The notes: generated from the letters alone by a model not told the origin. A stretch of 64,000 nt of DNA from Georgenia satyanarayanai (GCF_023715365.1 NZ_JAMBNZ010000013.1:22753-86752); one strand, 5' to 3'. Shown: positions 53,357 to 61,807, counted from the first letter of the stretch. Program-made: numbers and translations.

Positions 53357-54409
53357 TCAGCCCCAGCAGTTCTCCAGCCCCCACTCGGTGGTCTCGGAGT
53401 CGATCCCCTCGACGGGGTTGTCGGTGATGACGACGCTGCCCGTGTCGACGAACCCGGACGGCGCCTCGCCGCCGCCGGCGGCCTCGATGATCGCGTCCAT
53501 GCCTTGCCGGACCATCTCGGCGGGGAACTGCATGACCGTCGCCGCGTACTGCCCGTCGGCGACGTCCTGCACGCCCTGACAGCCTCCGTCGATGGACCCG
53601 ATGACCACCTGGTCGGTGAGGCCCTGGGCCTCCAGGGCCGCGTAGGCACCGCGGGCGGCGGGCTCGTTGATCGTGTAGACGGCGTTGACGTCTGGGTTGC
53701 GCTGGAGGAGGTTCTCCATCGCGGTCTGAGCGTTGTTCTGGTCGCCCTGGGTGTTCTCCATGCCGAGGATGGCGGCGTCGCCCTCCTCGATGCCGAAGCC
53801 GTCGAGGAAGCCGTCATGACGGAAGGTGTCGACCGTGCCGCCGGCGGTGCCGTCGAGCATGATGAGCTTCGGCTCCGCGTCACCGATCGCCGCCCGGACG
53901 TAGGCGCCCTGCAGTCGGCCCGCCTCGAGGTTGTCGGTCGCGAAGGTCGCATCGACGGCGTCCTCCGGCTCGGTCGCCGTGTCGAGGGCGATGACGATGA
54001 TCCCCTGGGCCCGGGCCTGCTCGATCGCGCCGAGCACGCCGGTGGAGTTGTTCGGGGTGATCATGATGCCGTCCACGCCCTGGGCGATGAGGTCCTCCAT
54101 CGCCTGGACCTGACCCTCGTTGTCGCCGTCGAACGCGCCGGCCAGGGCGGTGAGCTCCACGCCCTGCTCGCCGGCGTACTCGGCGGCAACCTCCCGCATG
54201 GTGACGAAGAACGGGTTCGTCTCGGTCTTGGTGATGAGGCCGATGCTCACGTCCCCGCCGCCGCCACCGTCGCCGTCGCCGCTGGTGGTCGCTCCGCCGC
54301 CCGGCTCGTTGTCGGAGCCGCAGGCGGCGCCCGCGAGCAGCAGCGTGGTCGCCGCCAGCGCGAGCGCGCGCCGACTCCCCCGCCCTGTTGTCGTTCTACT
54401 GGTCCTCAC
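53357..54409 (-). CDS. Sugar ABC transporter substrate-binding lipoprotein (CUT2, FrcB/RbsB-like)
   Basis: This 350-residue periplasmic-binding-type I protein has lipobox L-L-A-G-A-A-C (C30), a Gly-rich linker and the core I-G-L-I-T-K-T-E-T-N-P-F-F-V and V-D-G-I-M-I-T-P-N. Members bind ribose, fructose or related monosaccharides. It starts at GTG 54409 with an AAGGGAG site and heads the four-gene operon. Which monosaccharide it binds is uncertain; synteny points to fructose. Confidence 0.91.
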   Translation of the reverse strand: MRTSRTTTGRGSRRALALAATTLLLAGAACGSDNEPGGGATTSGDGDGGGGGDVSIGLITKTETNPFFVTMREVAAEYAGEQGVELTALAGAFDGDNEGQVQAMEDLIAQGVDGIMITPNNSTGVLGAIEQARAQGIIVIALDTATEPEDAVDATFATDNLEAGRLQGAYVRAAIGDAEPKLIMLDGTAGGTVDTFRHDGFLDGFGIEEGDAAILGMENTQGDQNNAQTAMENLLQRNPDVNAVYTINEPAARGAYAALEAQGLTDQVVIGSIDGGCQGVQDVADGQYAATVMQFPAEMVRQGMDAIIEAAGGGEAPSGFVDTGSVVITDNPVEGIDSETTEWGLENCWG

Positions 54410-54549
54410 GGCACGCTCCCTTGCGTCCTGTGTGGTGTGCGTCGCCACCACGTGCCGAGAGTGAACCAGCGCTGCGCGCGCGTGGCAAGCACCTGAAGCG
54501 GTTCGTGACCGTCGTGAGACCCGGCGGCGCGCGCGGCTGGGCCGCGTCC

Positions 54550-54555
54550 TACAGT
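54550..54555 (+). promoter_or_regulatory. -10 hexamer TACAGT for leaderless MFS gene
   Basis: TACAGT, GGGCCG, then the ATG at 54562. This is the same exact 6-base geometry seen at many other genes, and no ribosome site is present. Confidence 0.5.
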
Positions 54556-54561
54556 GGGCCG

Positions 54562-55773
54562 ATGCCCGCCCCGCCGCCCGCGGGTCTGCTTCCGGGGGAC
54601 CCGCAGTACCGCCGGGCCCTGCTCGCCCTCGGCGCGACGGGCACCGCCGCGTTCGCGATGGTCTACGTCGTCCAGCCGCTGCTGCCGCTCGTCTCCGCCG
54701 AGCTCGACGTGGGCGCCACCAGCGCCAGCCTGCTCGTCTCCGCGTCGACCCTCGGCATCGCCGTCGCCGTCCTCCCGCTCGCGCGGCTGTCGGAACGCAC
54801 GGGCCGGGGCCGGACGATGGTGCTGGGACTGGCAGGCGCCGTCGTCGCCGGGGTGGCGGCGGCACTGGCGCCGACTTTCGCTCTCATGCTGCTCGCCCGC
54901 GCCGTCCAGGGAGCGGCGATGGCGGCGGTCCCGGCCGCCGCGCTGGCATGGGTGACGGAGAACGTCGCGCCCGGGTGGGTCACGCGGGTCGCGGGACTCT
55001 ACATCGCCGGGACGACGGTCGGTGGGATGGGCGGGCGTGTGGTGGGTGGCGTCGTCGCGGACCTGACGACGTGGCGCACCGCGATGCTCGTCGTCGCCCT
55101 TGCCGCAGCGGCGCTGACGGCGGCGGCCGCGGTGCTCCTGCCCCGCGGGTCCGCCGTCGGCGTCCGTCCCGACCAGGCGCCCCGCGAGGGCGACGACGGC
55201 GCCCGCCCGGCCCGGGTCCGGGTCTACCTGCTCGGTGGGCTGGGGATGGCGATGTTCGTGGGCGTCTACAACGTCATCGCCTACCGCACCCACGCCCCGC
55301 CGTTCCTCCTCGGCACCGGGGTGGGCTCGATGTTCTACCTCACCTACCTCGCAGGGACGGCGACGTCGTCGCTCGCGGGCCGCCTGGAGCGGCGCTTCGG
55401 TCTGCGCACGACGGCGCTCACCGGGCTGGCCGCGTGCGCGGCTGGGGTAGTGCTCACCGTGCCGGACTCGGTCGTGCTCGTGTGGGTGGGGCTCGCGGTC
55501 GTGGCCGCCGGCTTCTTCATGGTGCACGCCGTCGCGTCCGCGGCGTCGGCACGGCTGAGCCCGCGGCCCTCCGACGGTTCGGGCACGTACACGCTCGCGT
55601 ACTACGCGGGCTCGTCGGTGGGCGGGGTGCTGCTCGGCCAGGCGTGGGAGGTGGGCGCGTGGGGCGCGACGGTGGTGGCGGCGGTGACGATCATCGCCGT
55701 GGCGGGCGCCGTGGCAGCAGGTCTGCCGCGCCGGCGCCCGCGCCAGGCGGGGCATGTGCCACAAAGGGGGTGA
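54562..55773 (+). CDS. MFS transporter, YnfM-like drug/arabinose exporter type
   Basis: This 403-residue, 12-helix major facilitator protein starts M-P-A-P-P-P-A-G. The first helix contains F-A-M-V-Y-V-V-Q-P-L-L-P, the loop has R-L-S-E-R-T-G-R-G-R, and the mid segment T-T-V-G-G-M-G-G-R-V is typical of YnfM-like transporters. The last nine residues (A-G-H-V-P-Q-R-G region) are encoded by the left arm of repeat copy C, so the repeat supplied the present stop codon. Substrate unknown. Confidence 0.88.
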   Translation: MPAPPPAGLLPGDPQYRRALLALGATGTAAFAMVYVVQPLLPLVSAELDVGATSASLLVSASTLGIAVAVLPLARLSERTGRGRTMVLGLAGAVVAGVAAALAPTFALMLLARAVQGAAMAAVPAAALAWVTENVAPGWVTRVAGLYIAGTTVGGMGGRVVGGVVADLTTWRTAMLVVALAAAALTAAAAVLLPRGSAVGVRPDQAPREGDDGARPARVRVYLLGGLGMAMFVGVYNVIAYRTHAPPFLLGTGVGSMFYLTYLAGTATSSLAGRLERRFGLRTTALTGLAACAAGVVLTVPDSVVLVWVGLAVVAAGFFMVHAVASAASARLSPRPSDGSGTYTLAYYAGSSVGGVLLGQAWEVGAWGATVVAAVTIIAVAGAVAAGLPRRRPRQAGHVPQRG

Positions 55774-55862
55774 GATCAGGCTTGCTCAGGCTCGGATCAT
55801 GCCCCCGGGCTTGATCATCGCCTCTGATCGATCACTCCGAATCGCCCTTGTGGCACATGCCC
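55750..55862. repeat. Terminal-inverted-repeat element, copy C (perfect 15-bp ends)
   Basis: GGGCATGTGCCACAA at 55750-55764 pairs exactly with TTGTGGCACATGCCC at 55848-55862. The interior differs from copies A and B and contains several GATC sites with its own inverted repeat. It lies between convergent MFS and DoxX genes and overlaps the MFS 3' end. Confidence 0.88.
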
Positions 55863-55869
55863 GAGGTGG

Positions 55870-56283
55870 TCAGGAGTCGGTGAGCTCCACCCGCTCGCGC
55901 CGACGCAGGTGACCGCCGCCGTAGAGCGCCCACAGGATGAGCACCGGCTGGAAGAACAGGCGGCCCAGGCGCTTCTCGTCGGTGTCGAGGCCGAAGCCGT
56001 CCTTTGCCTCGAGGTACTGGGCGACGTTCCCCGGGAAGACGAGGACGAAGAACACCGCCAGCACCGCCCCGATGACACGCTTGTGCCGCGGCAGCGCAAC
56101 GAACACAGCGCCGAGCGCGATCTCCACGACGCCGGAGGCGAGGACGGTGAAGTCCTCGTCGAGGGGGAACCAGTTGGGCACCTGCGCCTGGAACTCCTCG
56201 CGCAGGACGGTGAGGTGGCCGACCCCGGCGCCGATCATCGCGGCGCCCAGGGCGAGGCGGGCCACGGTGCGCAGCGTGGACAT
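55870..56283 (-). CDS. DoxX-family membrane protein
   Basis: This 137-residue protein has four hydrophobic helices. The segments A-G-V-G-H-L-T and F-P-G-N-V-A-Q-Y-L fit the DoxX/DoxD-like family. Such proteins are linked to redox or thiosulfate metabolism, but the function here is unknown. The ATG at 56283 overlaps the nitroreductase stop (ATGA), so the pair is coexpressed. Confidence 0.85.
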   Translation of the reverse strand: MSTLRTVARLALGAAMIGAGVGHLTVLREEFQAQVPNWFPLDEDFTVLASGVVEIALGAVFVALPRHKRVIGAVLAVFFVLVFPGNVAQYLEAKDGFGLDTDEKRLGRLFFQPVLILWALYGGGHLRRRERVELTDS

Positions 56284-56720
56284 CACGCCATCCGCTCGAG
56301 GACGAAGACCGGGATCTCGCGGTCGGTGCGCTCTTGGTACTCGGCGTACGGCGGGTAGGCCTGGACGCAGCGGTCCCACCACTCCTCCTTCTCGGCGCCG
56401 GTGACCTCGCGCGCCTGCATGTCCCACCTCGCCGCGCCGTCCTGCAGCTCGACGTGCGGGTCGGCCACGACGTTGAAGTACCAGACAGGGTGCTTCGGCG
56501 CCCCCCCCATCGAGGCGACGACGGCGTAGCTGCCCTCGTGCTCCACCCGCATGAGGGGCGTCTTGCGCAGCTTGCCCGTCCTGGCGCCGCGGCTGGTGAG
56601 GATGACGACGGGCCGCCCACCGAGCGTGTTGCCCTCCTGGCCGTCGCTCCGCTCGTACAGCTCGGCCTGCTCGCGTGCGCGGTCGCTCGGGCTGGGTGCG
56701 TACTCGCCTTCAAGTGGCAT
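56283..56720 (-). CDS. Deazaflavin (F420)-dependent nitroreductase-family protein
   Basis: This 145-residue split-barrel protein of the DDN family has the [19 protein letters not shown] signature, then [18 protein letters not shown], which forms the F420-binding face. It may reduce quinones or xenobiotics with F420H2. A TAGACA-like hexamer stands 6 bases before the ATG. It overlaps the DoxX gene by one base pattern (ATGA). Confidence 0.9.
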   Translation of the reverse strand: MPLEGEYAPSPSDRAREQAELYERSDGQEGNTLGGRPVVILTSRGARTGKLRKTPLMRVEHEGSYAVVASMGGAPKHPVWYFNVVADPHVELQDGAARWDMQAREVTGAEKEEWWDRCVQAYPPYAEYQERTDREIPVFVLERMA

Positions 56721-56806
56721 GGGGACTGTCTACACGAGCGCGTCGGCAGGCGCAGGGCCGACCGCGTGACCGCGAGCGCTCCCCCGCCCCGGCATAGTGG
56801 TCCCCC

Positions 56807-57991
56807 ATGCGCCACATCGACGACACCGAGCGCCGCAGCCGGCTCGCCATCCGCCACGGCCTGCACCCGGCCCACCGCCTTGCGGACCCCGTCGCAGTCA
56901 CCCGCGCGATGACGGTCCTCCACTCCACCGAGCCCGCGACCGTCCACCTCGCCGTGCACGCCCGCACCGACGACGTCTCCCCCGAGGGCGTCGAGCGCGC
57001 GCTGTACGAGGACCGCAGCCTCGTCAAGCAGCTCGCGATGCGCCGTACGCTCTTCGTCTTCCCGCGTGACCTGCTTCCGGCCACGCTCGGCAGCGCCTCC
57101 GCCCGCGTCGCCGCTGAGCAGCGCCGCGTCATTGTGCGTGACGTGGAAAAGTACGCGATCGCCGACGACGGCGCAGCCTGGCTCGACGCTGCCGCGAGCG
57201 CCGTCCTCGCCCACCTCGCCACGTCCGGTCCGCTGTCGGCGCGCGACATCCGGGAGCAGGTGGCGGAGCTGACCGGCCAGATCACCGTCGACCTCGACAA
57301 GAAGTACGGCGGCACCTTCCAGATCGCCCCGCGTGTGCTCACCATGCTCGGCGCGGAGGGCCGCATCGTGCGCGCACGCAACGCGAGCCACTGGCGCACC
57401 GGCCGCCCGACCTGGACCCTCACCGAGACCTGGCTCGGCGAGCAGCCCACTCCCCTGTCCGCCGAGGAGGGCTACGCCGAGATCGTCCGCCGCTGGCTGG
57501 CCACCTTCGGCCCCGGCACCGTCGAGGACGTGCAGTGGTGGCTCGGGTCCACGAAGTCTGCCGCCCGCGCCGCGCTCGCCGCCCTCGCCGCCGTGGAGGT
57601 GCGCCTCGACGGCGGGCAGGTCGGCTGGGTGCTGCCCGAGGACGAGGCCCCGGTCCCCGCCCCCGAGCCCTGGGCCGCGCTCCTGCCCACCCTCGATCCC
57701 ACGACCATGGGATGGAAGGGCCGGGGCTTCTACCTCGACCCCGAGGACGTCCCCTACCTCTTCGACTCCAACGGCAACGCCGGCACCACCGCGTGGTGGG
57801 ACGGGCGCATCGTCGGCGCCTGGGTCCAGGACGGCGACGGCGCGGCCAAGGTGGTCCTGCACCGCGACGTCGGCGCGGACGCACGGTCCGCCCTCGACGC
57901 CGAGGCCGCCCGCCTCACCGACTGGCTAGACGGCGTGCGGATCGTCAACCTCTACTCCTCACTCCTCATGAAGCAGGCGCCGCTGCCCTGA
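56807..57991 (+). CDS. Winged-helix DNA-binding (AlkZ/YcaQ-like, HTH_42) protein without the glycosylase QxQ motif
   Basis: This 394-residue protein has the tandem winged-helix architecture of the HTH_42/AlkZ family, members of which are DNA glycosylases that unhook crosslinks. The region corresponding to the catalytic Gln motif reads V-L-H-S-T-E-P-A-T-V, so the QxQ or QxD residues are absent. The C-terminal G-R-I-V-G-A-W-V-Q strand is conserved. The ATG at 56807 lies 8 bases after CATAGT. Activity is uncertain; it may bind DNA without glycosylase action. Confidence 0.85.
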   Translation: MRHIDDTERRSRLAIRHGLHPAHRLADPVAVTRAMTVLHSTEPATVHLAVHARTDDVSPEGVERALYEDRSLVKQLAMRRTLFVFPRDLLPATLGSASARVAAEQRRVIVRDVEKYAIADDGAAWLDAAASAVLAHLATSGPLSARDIREQVAELTGQITVDLDKKYGGTFQIAPRVLTMLGAEGRIVRARNASHWRTGRPTWTLTETWLGEQPTPLSAEEGYAEIVRRWLATFGPGTVEDVQWWLGSTKSAARAALAALAAVEVRLDGGQVGWVLPEDEAPVPAPEPWAALLPTLDPTTMGWKGRGFYLDPEDVPYLFDSNGNAGTTAWWDGRIVGAWVQDGDGAAKVVLHRDVGADARSALDAEAARLTDWLDGVRIVNLYSSLLMKQAPLP

Positions 57992-58460
57992 CGGCGACGC
58001 GTCGAGCACACGGTCGAGCTCGAGCACGGCGATGCCGTCCTGCAGCTGGAAGCAGCGCGCCAGGACTGCGAGGCACTCCTCCACCTTGGCCTCGGCCGCC
58101 TTGACCACCGTCCGCCGCGATGCCGCCCATCTTGTTCTTGCGCTCGAGCTTCTCCGCCAGTGCGTCGAGCTGACGCAAGGCATACCCCTGAGTCCGCGCG
58201 ATCGTCTGCGAGGTCGCCTGCACCTTCGACCAGGCGACCTCGGAGACCCGGCCGACCTTTTCGACTCCTCGCTGATCTTCACCCACCGCCCTGAGTTGGC
58301 TGCGACTCCCGAGCCTGCCTGCGCGATCCAGCCGCCGTGGCAACCATCGGCCCGAGCCGCTGCAGTCGGAGGTCCCTGAACTGCGGCAAGCCCTCGGAGA
58401 CGAGGAAGCGCTGCACAGCCGCCGGGCGCCCACCGCGTCTGCGGAGAGTCCCGCCACACC
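57960..58460 (-). pseudogene. Multiply frameshifted gene remnant, family unknown
   Basis: On the minus strand, three frames in succession give coherent protein pieces: Q-R-F-L-V-S-E-G-L-P-Q-F-R-D-L-R-L, then W-S-K-V-Q-A-T-S-Q-T-I-A-R-T-Q-G and L-R-Q-L-D-A-L-A-E-K-L-E-R-K, then V-V-K-A-A-E-A-K-V-E-E-C-L and L-Q-D-G-I-A-V-L-E-L-D-R-V. Together they read like one helical protein broken by at least two frameshifts. No single frame covers it and no family was recognised. It explains the roughly 500 bases between the AlkZ-like gene and the CAP-domain gene. Confidence 0.7.
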
Positions 58461-58550
58461 ACCTCATTTGAGCGACGACCGTGCCGATGGCAAGGACGTC
58501 AGCACACCCGTCGAAGTCGGGTGCCACGTCGGCAGGAAGTCACTACTCCC

Positions 58551-59822
58551 GTGATCGGCCACATCTCTTCGCCCGCCCGTCTCGCCCGCGCCGCGACGGC
58601 TTTCCTCGCAGTCCTGCTCGTCATCACGTGCCTGTCCGCGGTGCCTGCCTCCGCCACCGAGACGGACGCCGCCCGCTTCGAGGACCGCATCCTCCAGCTC
58701 CTCAACGCCGATCGCCGCGACAAGGGCCTGCGTCCCGTCCAGCGCGCCACCGAGCTCGACTCCGTCGCACGCTCGTGGTCGGGCAAGATGGCGGGCGCGA
58801 GCCGGATGTCGCACAACCCGAGCTACTCCAAGCAGATTCCCACGGGCTGGACGTGCGCCGGTGAGAACGTCGCCTACGGGTACCAAACCCCGGAGGCCAT
58901 GTACCGCGGCTGGTACAACTCCCCGGGCCACTACGCGAACATGTTCGACGCCCGCTTCACGCACATCGGCATCGGCATCGCCTACCGCAACGACCCCGAC
59001 TTCGGCGCCATGCCCTACGGCACCCAGAACTTCGCCGCCTACTCCGGCAAGACTCTCACCACCACGGCGCGGCCGGGCAGCACACCGGCCGGCCCGCCTG
59101 CCGGCTCCGTCCCCGGGACGATCGACGACGGCGGCATCGGGGGCAGCGGCAACCAGTTCCACCTGGCCAACAGCTTCAGCGGTAGCGCGAGCAGCGTGTA
59201 CCGGTACGGCACCAACACGAGCCGCGTCTACGTCGGTGACTGGAACGGTGACGGCACCGACACGCTCGCCTACCGGGTGGGCAGCACCTTCTACATCCGC
59301 GACCACGCCGGCGCCGGCCCTGCGACGCGGACCATCAGCTACGGCAGGCCCGGGGACCGCGTCTACGTGGGCGACTGGGACGGCGACGGCGTGGACACCT
59401 TCGCCGTGCGCCGCGGCAGCACCTACCACGTGAAGAACTCCGTCACCGGGGGCGCCGCGGACCACGTCATCAGCTACGGCCGTCCCGGCGACGACGTCCT
59501 GGTCGGTGACTGGAACGGCGACGGTCGCGACACCTTCGCGGTGCGCCGCGGTGGCACCTACTACGTCAAGAACGCCATCAAGGGCGGGAACGCCGACGCC
59601 GTCATCACCTACGGCCGCCCCCGCGACGACGTCTACGTCGGCGACTGGGACGGAGACGGCGTGGACACCTTCGCCGTGCGCCGGGGCCGCACCTACTACC
59701 TCGCCAACACCATCCGCGGCGGTGCCGCCGACCGCGTGCTCGTCTACGGCCGGACCGAGGACACCACCCTCGTGGGCGACTGGGACGGGGACCGCCGCGA
59801 CAGTCTGGGCATCCGCCGCTGA
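58551..59822 (+). CDS. Secreted CAP/SCP-domain protein with tandem FG-GAP-like repeats
   Basis: This exported protein of about 423 residues has a signal peptide (L-A-V-L-L-V-I-T-C-L-S-A-V-P-A-S-A), then a bacterial CAP domain (about 40-165: L-L-N-A-D-R-R-D-K-G-L, M-S-H-N-P-S, G-E-N-V-A-Y, W-Y-N-S-P-G-H-Y). After a Gly/Pro linker come five repeats of about 45 residues, each with Y-G-R-P-G-D-x-V-Y-V-G-D-W-D-G-D-G-x-D-T-F-A-V-R-R, like calcium-binding propeller blades. GTG 58551 follows an AGGAAG site; an earlier GTG at 58521 is possible. Probably a surface or secreted binding protein. Confidence 0.85.
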   Translation: MIGHISSPARLARAATAFLAVLLVITCLSAVPASATETDAARFEDRILQLLNADRRDKGLRPVQRATELDSVARSWSGKMAGASRMSHNPSYSKQIPTGWTCAGENVAYGYQTPEAMYRGWYNSPGHYANMFDARFTHIGIGIAYRNDPDFGAMPYGTQNFAAYSGKTLTTTARPGSTPAGPPAGSVPGTIDDGGIGGSGNQFHLANSFSGSASSVYRYGTNTSRVYVGDWNGDGTDTLAYRVGSTFYIRDHAGAGPATRTISYGRPGDRVYVGDWDGDGVDTFAVRRGSTYHVKNSVTGGAADHVISYGRPGDDVLVGDWNGDGRDTFAVRRGGTYYVKNAIKGGNADAVITYGRPRDDVYVGDWDGDGVDTFAVRRGRTYYLANTIRGGAADRVLVYGRTEDTTLVGDWDGDRRDSLGIRR

Positions 59823-59823
59823 C

Positions 59824-61023
59824 TCACGTCCCCTGGAAGCGCTCGATGCGCCGCACGGCCTCACGGACGGCGTCGGCACCGGCCGCGAAGGACAGTCGCA
59901 CGTACTCGCGCCCGCGAGCGCCGTCGAAGTCCACACCGGGTACGACGGCGACCCCCTCCTGCTCGAGCAGTGCCGCGCACCACTGGACCGAGGATGCGTA
60001 CCCGCCCAGTCGCTCCGCCAGCCCCGCGTAGAGGTAGAACGCACCGTCAGCGGGCGCGATGGGTCCCCACCCCAGGCGGGGCACGTCGTCGAGCAGGACG
60101 GTGCGGGTGGCGGCGAGGTCGGCGACGCGCGCGTCGGCCTCGGCGTAGGTCTCCTCGGAGAAGGCGCCGAGGGCGGCGTACTGGGCCGGGGCGGGCGGGC
60201 ACAGGGCGACGTTCCCGGCGAGCGCGTCGACGGCGCCGGCGAGGTCGGCGGGCAGCAGCGCCCACCCCAGGCGCCACCCCGTCATCCCCCAGTACTTCGA
60301 GAAGGAGGAGACGACGACGGCGGACTGTGCACCCGGCACGTCCCACGCGCACACGCCGCGTGCGTCGGGGGCTGCGGGGTCGGCCGGGTAGGTGATGCCG
60401 TGGTAGATCTCATCGCTCACCAGGCGCACGTCGTGCTCGGTGCACCAGGCGGCGAGCGCCGTCATCCGGTCACGGTCGATCATCGTGCCGGTCGGGTTCG
60501 CCGGGGAGGCGATGACGAGCCCGGCGACCCTCCCGTGTGTGGCGAGCACGCCGTCGAGCATCTCGGGCGTGGGCTGGAAGCCGACCTGCGCGTCGCAGTC
60601 CACCTCCACCACCCGGCACCCCAGCGTCTGGAGGATGTTGCGGTAGGCCGGGTACCCGGGACGGGCGAGGACGACGACGTCGCCCGGGTCGAATGCAGCG
60701 AGGAAGGTGAGCATGAACGCGCCGGAGGACCCGGTGGTGACGGCGACCTGCTGGGGCGGCACCTCGAGCCCGTACCAGCGCCGGTAGTGAACGGCGATCG
60801 CCTCGCGCAGCTCGTGCAGGCCCAGCGCGCTGGTGTAGCCGAGGGCGTGGCCGCCGGCGTGGGTGCTCGCGGCGAGCTCGCGCACGGCGCGGGGCGCGCC
60901 ACCGGAGGGCTCGCCCGCACACAGGGAGATGACGTCGCGGCCCGCGGCGCGCAGATGGGCGACGCGGTCGAGGATCGACATGACCTGGAACGGCGCGACG
61001 GCGGAACGCTGCGAGGCCCTCAT
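59824..61023 (-). CDS. Pyridoxal-phosphate aminotransferase (class I/II)
   Basis: This 399-residue PLP fold type I enzyme has the Schiff-base lysine K243 (S-S-F-S-K-Y-W-G-M-T-G-W-R), N176 (S-P-A-N-P-T-G), D204 (S-D-E-I-Y-H) and the terminal arginine in Y-V-R-L-S-F. It resembles aspartate/aromatic aminotransferases and cannot be assigned to one amino acid. The ATG at 61023 is accepted because the family pattern starts close to it. It is convergent with the CAP gene, with 1 base between stops. Confidence 0.9.
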   Translation of the reverse strand: MRASQRSAVAPFQVMSILDRVAHLRAAGRDVISLCAGEPSGGAPRAVRELAASTHAGGHALGYTSALGLHELREAIAVHYRRWYGLEVPPQQVAVTTGSSGAFMLTFLAAFDPGDVVVLARPGYPAYRNILQTLGCRVVEVDCDAQVGFQPTPEMLDGVLATHGRVAGLVIASPANPTGTMIDRDRMTALAAWCTEHDVRLVSDEIYHGITYPADPAAPDARGVCAWDVPGAQSAVVVSSFSKYWGMTGWRLGWALLPADLAGAVDALAGNVALCPPAPAQYAALGAFSEETYAEADARVADLAATRTVLLDDVPRLGWGPIAPADGAFYLYAGLAERLGGYASSVQWCAALLEQEGVAVVPGVDFDGARGREYVRLSFAAGADAVREAVRRIERFQGT

Positions 61024-61130
61024 CGCGCCAGTCCCGTGGACGCCGTGCTACCTGCCATCCGCCCATGCTAAGCCGCCCTGCCGCCAGCGGACAGCGGATG
61101 TCGGGCCTAGCCAAACTTAGCCCATGTCCC

Positions 61131-61136
61131 TACGCT
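61131..61136 (+). promoter_or_regulatory. -10 hexamer TACGCT for leaderless antitoxin mRNA
   Basis: TACGCT, GGTCAC, then the ATG at 61143. An imperfect palindrome (GGGCCTAGCCAAACTTAGCCC, 61103-61122 region) lies upstream and could be the antitoxin operator. Confidence 0.5.
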
Positions 61137-61142
61137 GGTCAC

Positions 61143-61385
61143 ATGGTCCAGATGAACGTGCACGAGGCGAAGAGTCAGCTCTCTCGCCTCATCGAAGCCG
61201 TTCTCGCCGGAGAGCCGGTGACCATCGCGCGGGCGGGAAAGCCGGTCGTTGACCTCGTCCCGCACCGGGGGCCCGAGGTCGTCATCGGTGTCGAGGGCTG
61301 GCAAGACTTCCGCGTCGATCCCGATGTCTTCGACGGACCGGACGACGAGGTCCAAGCCCTGTTCTACGGCGATCCGACGTCGTGA
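61143..61385 (+). CDS. Phd/YefM-type antitoxin
   Basis: This 80-residue protein has the antitoxin N-terminal fold: V-H-E-A-K-S-Q-L-S-R-L-I-E-A-V, G-E-P-V-T-I-A-R-A-G-K-P-V-V-D-L-V-P. The flexible acidic C-terminus (residues about 55-80) would wrap the toxin. Its stop overlaps the VapC-like start (GTGA), which couples translation. It should repress its own promoter. Confidence 0.88.
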   Translation: MVQMNVHEAKSQLSRLIEAVLAGEPVTIARAGKPVVDLVPHRGPEVVIGVEGWQDFRVDPDVFDGPDDEVQALFYGDPTS

Positions 61386-61771
61386 CCGGCGTTCTCCTCG
61401 ACACGAACGCCCTCCTGTGGGTGCTCGCCGGCCAAGACGAGTTGGGCGCCCGCGCCCGGGCTTTGCTGGCGGCGTCGCGGCCAGCGCACTTCTCCGCGGT
61501 GTCTGTTCTCGAGATCACCATCAAGCACATGCTCGGTCGGATCGACGTGCCGGGGGATGTCTCGGCCGGCGCTCAACGCGCCGGGTTGGGCGAGCTCCCG
61601 TTCCGAGCAGACCACGCCGCCGGGCTGCTCGACTTCCCCGCCCTGAGCAGGCACGACCCCTTCGACCGGATGCTCCTCGCGCAGGCCGCCACCGACCAGC
61701 TCCGCCTCTTGACATCTGACCGTTTTCTGCTGGGCCTCGGATTCGATTGGGTGGTCGACGCTCGCGCCTGA
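61382..61771 (+). CDS. VapC-like PIN-domain ribonuclease toxin
   Basis: This 129-residue PIN protein has catalytic D7 (L-L-D-T-N-A-L), E in V-L-E-I-T-I-K, and D in H-D-P-F-D-R-M-L-L-A-Q-A, plus T-S-D in the last strand. VapC toxins cleave tRNA or rRNA when the antitoxin is degraded. It starts at GTG 61382, overlapping the antitoxin gene by 4 bases. The pair is a stand-alone type II toxin-antitoxin unit. Confidence 0.9.
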   Translation: MTGVLLDTNALLWVLAGQDELGARARALLAASRPAHFSAVSVLEITIKHMLGRIDVPGDVSAGAQRAGLGELPFRADHAAGLLDFPALSRHDPFDRMLLAQAATDQLRLLTSDRFLLGLGFDWVVDARA

Positions 61772-61795
61772 GCATGCCGGGGCAGGACGGTGGAC

Positions 61796-61801
61796 CATGG
61801 T
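61796..61801 (+). promoter_or_regulatory. -10 hexamer CATGGT for leaderless oxidoreductase gene
   Basis: CATGGT, CGGGTG, then the ATG at 61808. It decides the start over an in-frame GTG at 61790. Confidence 0.45.
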
Positions 61802-61807
61802 CGGGTG

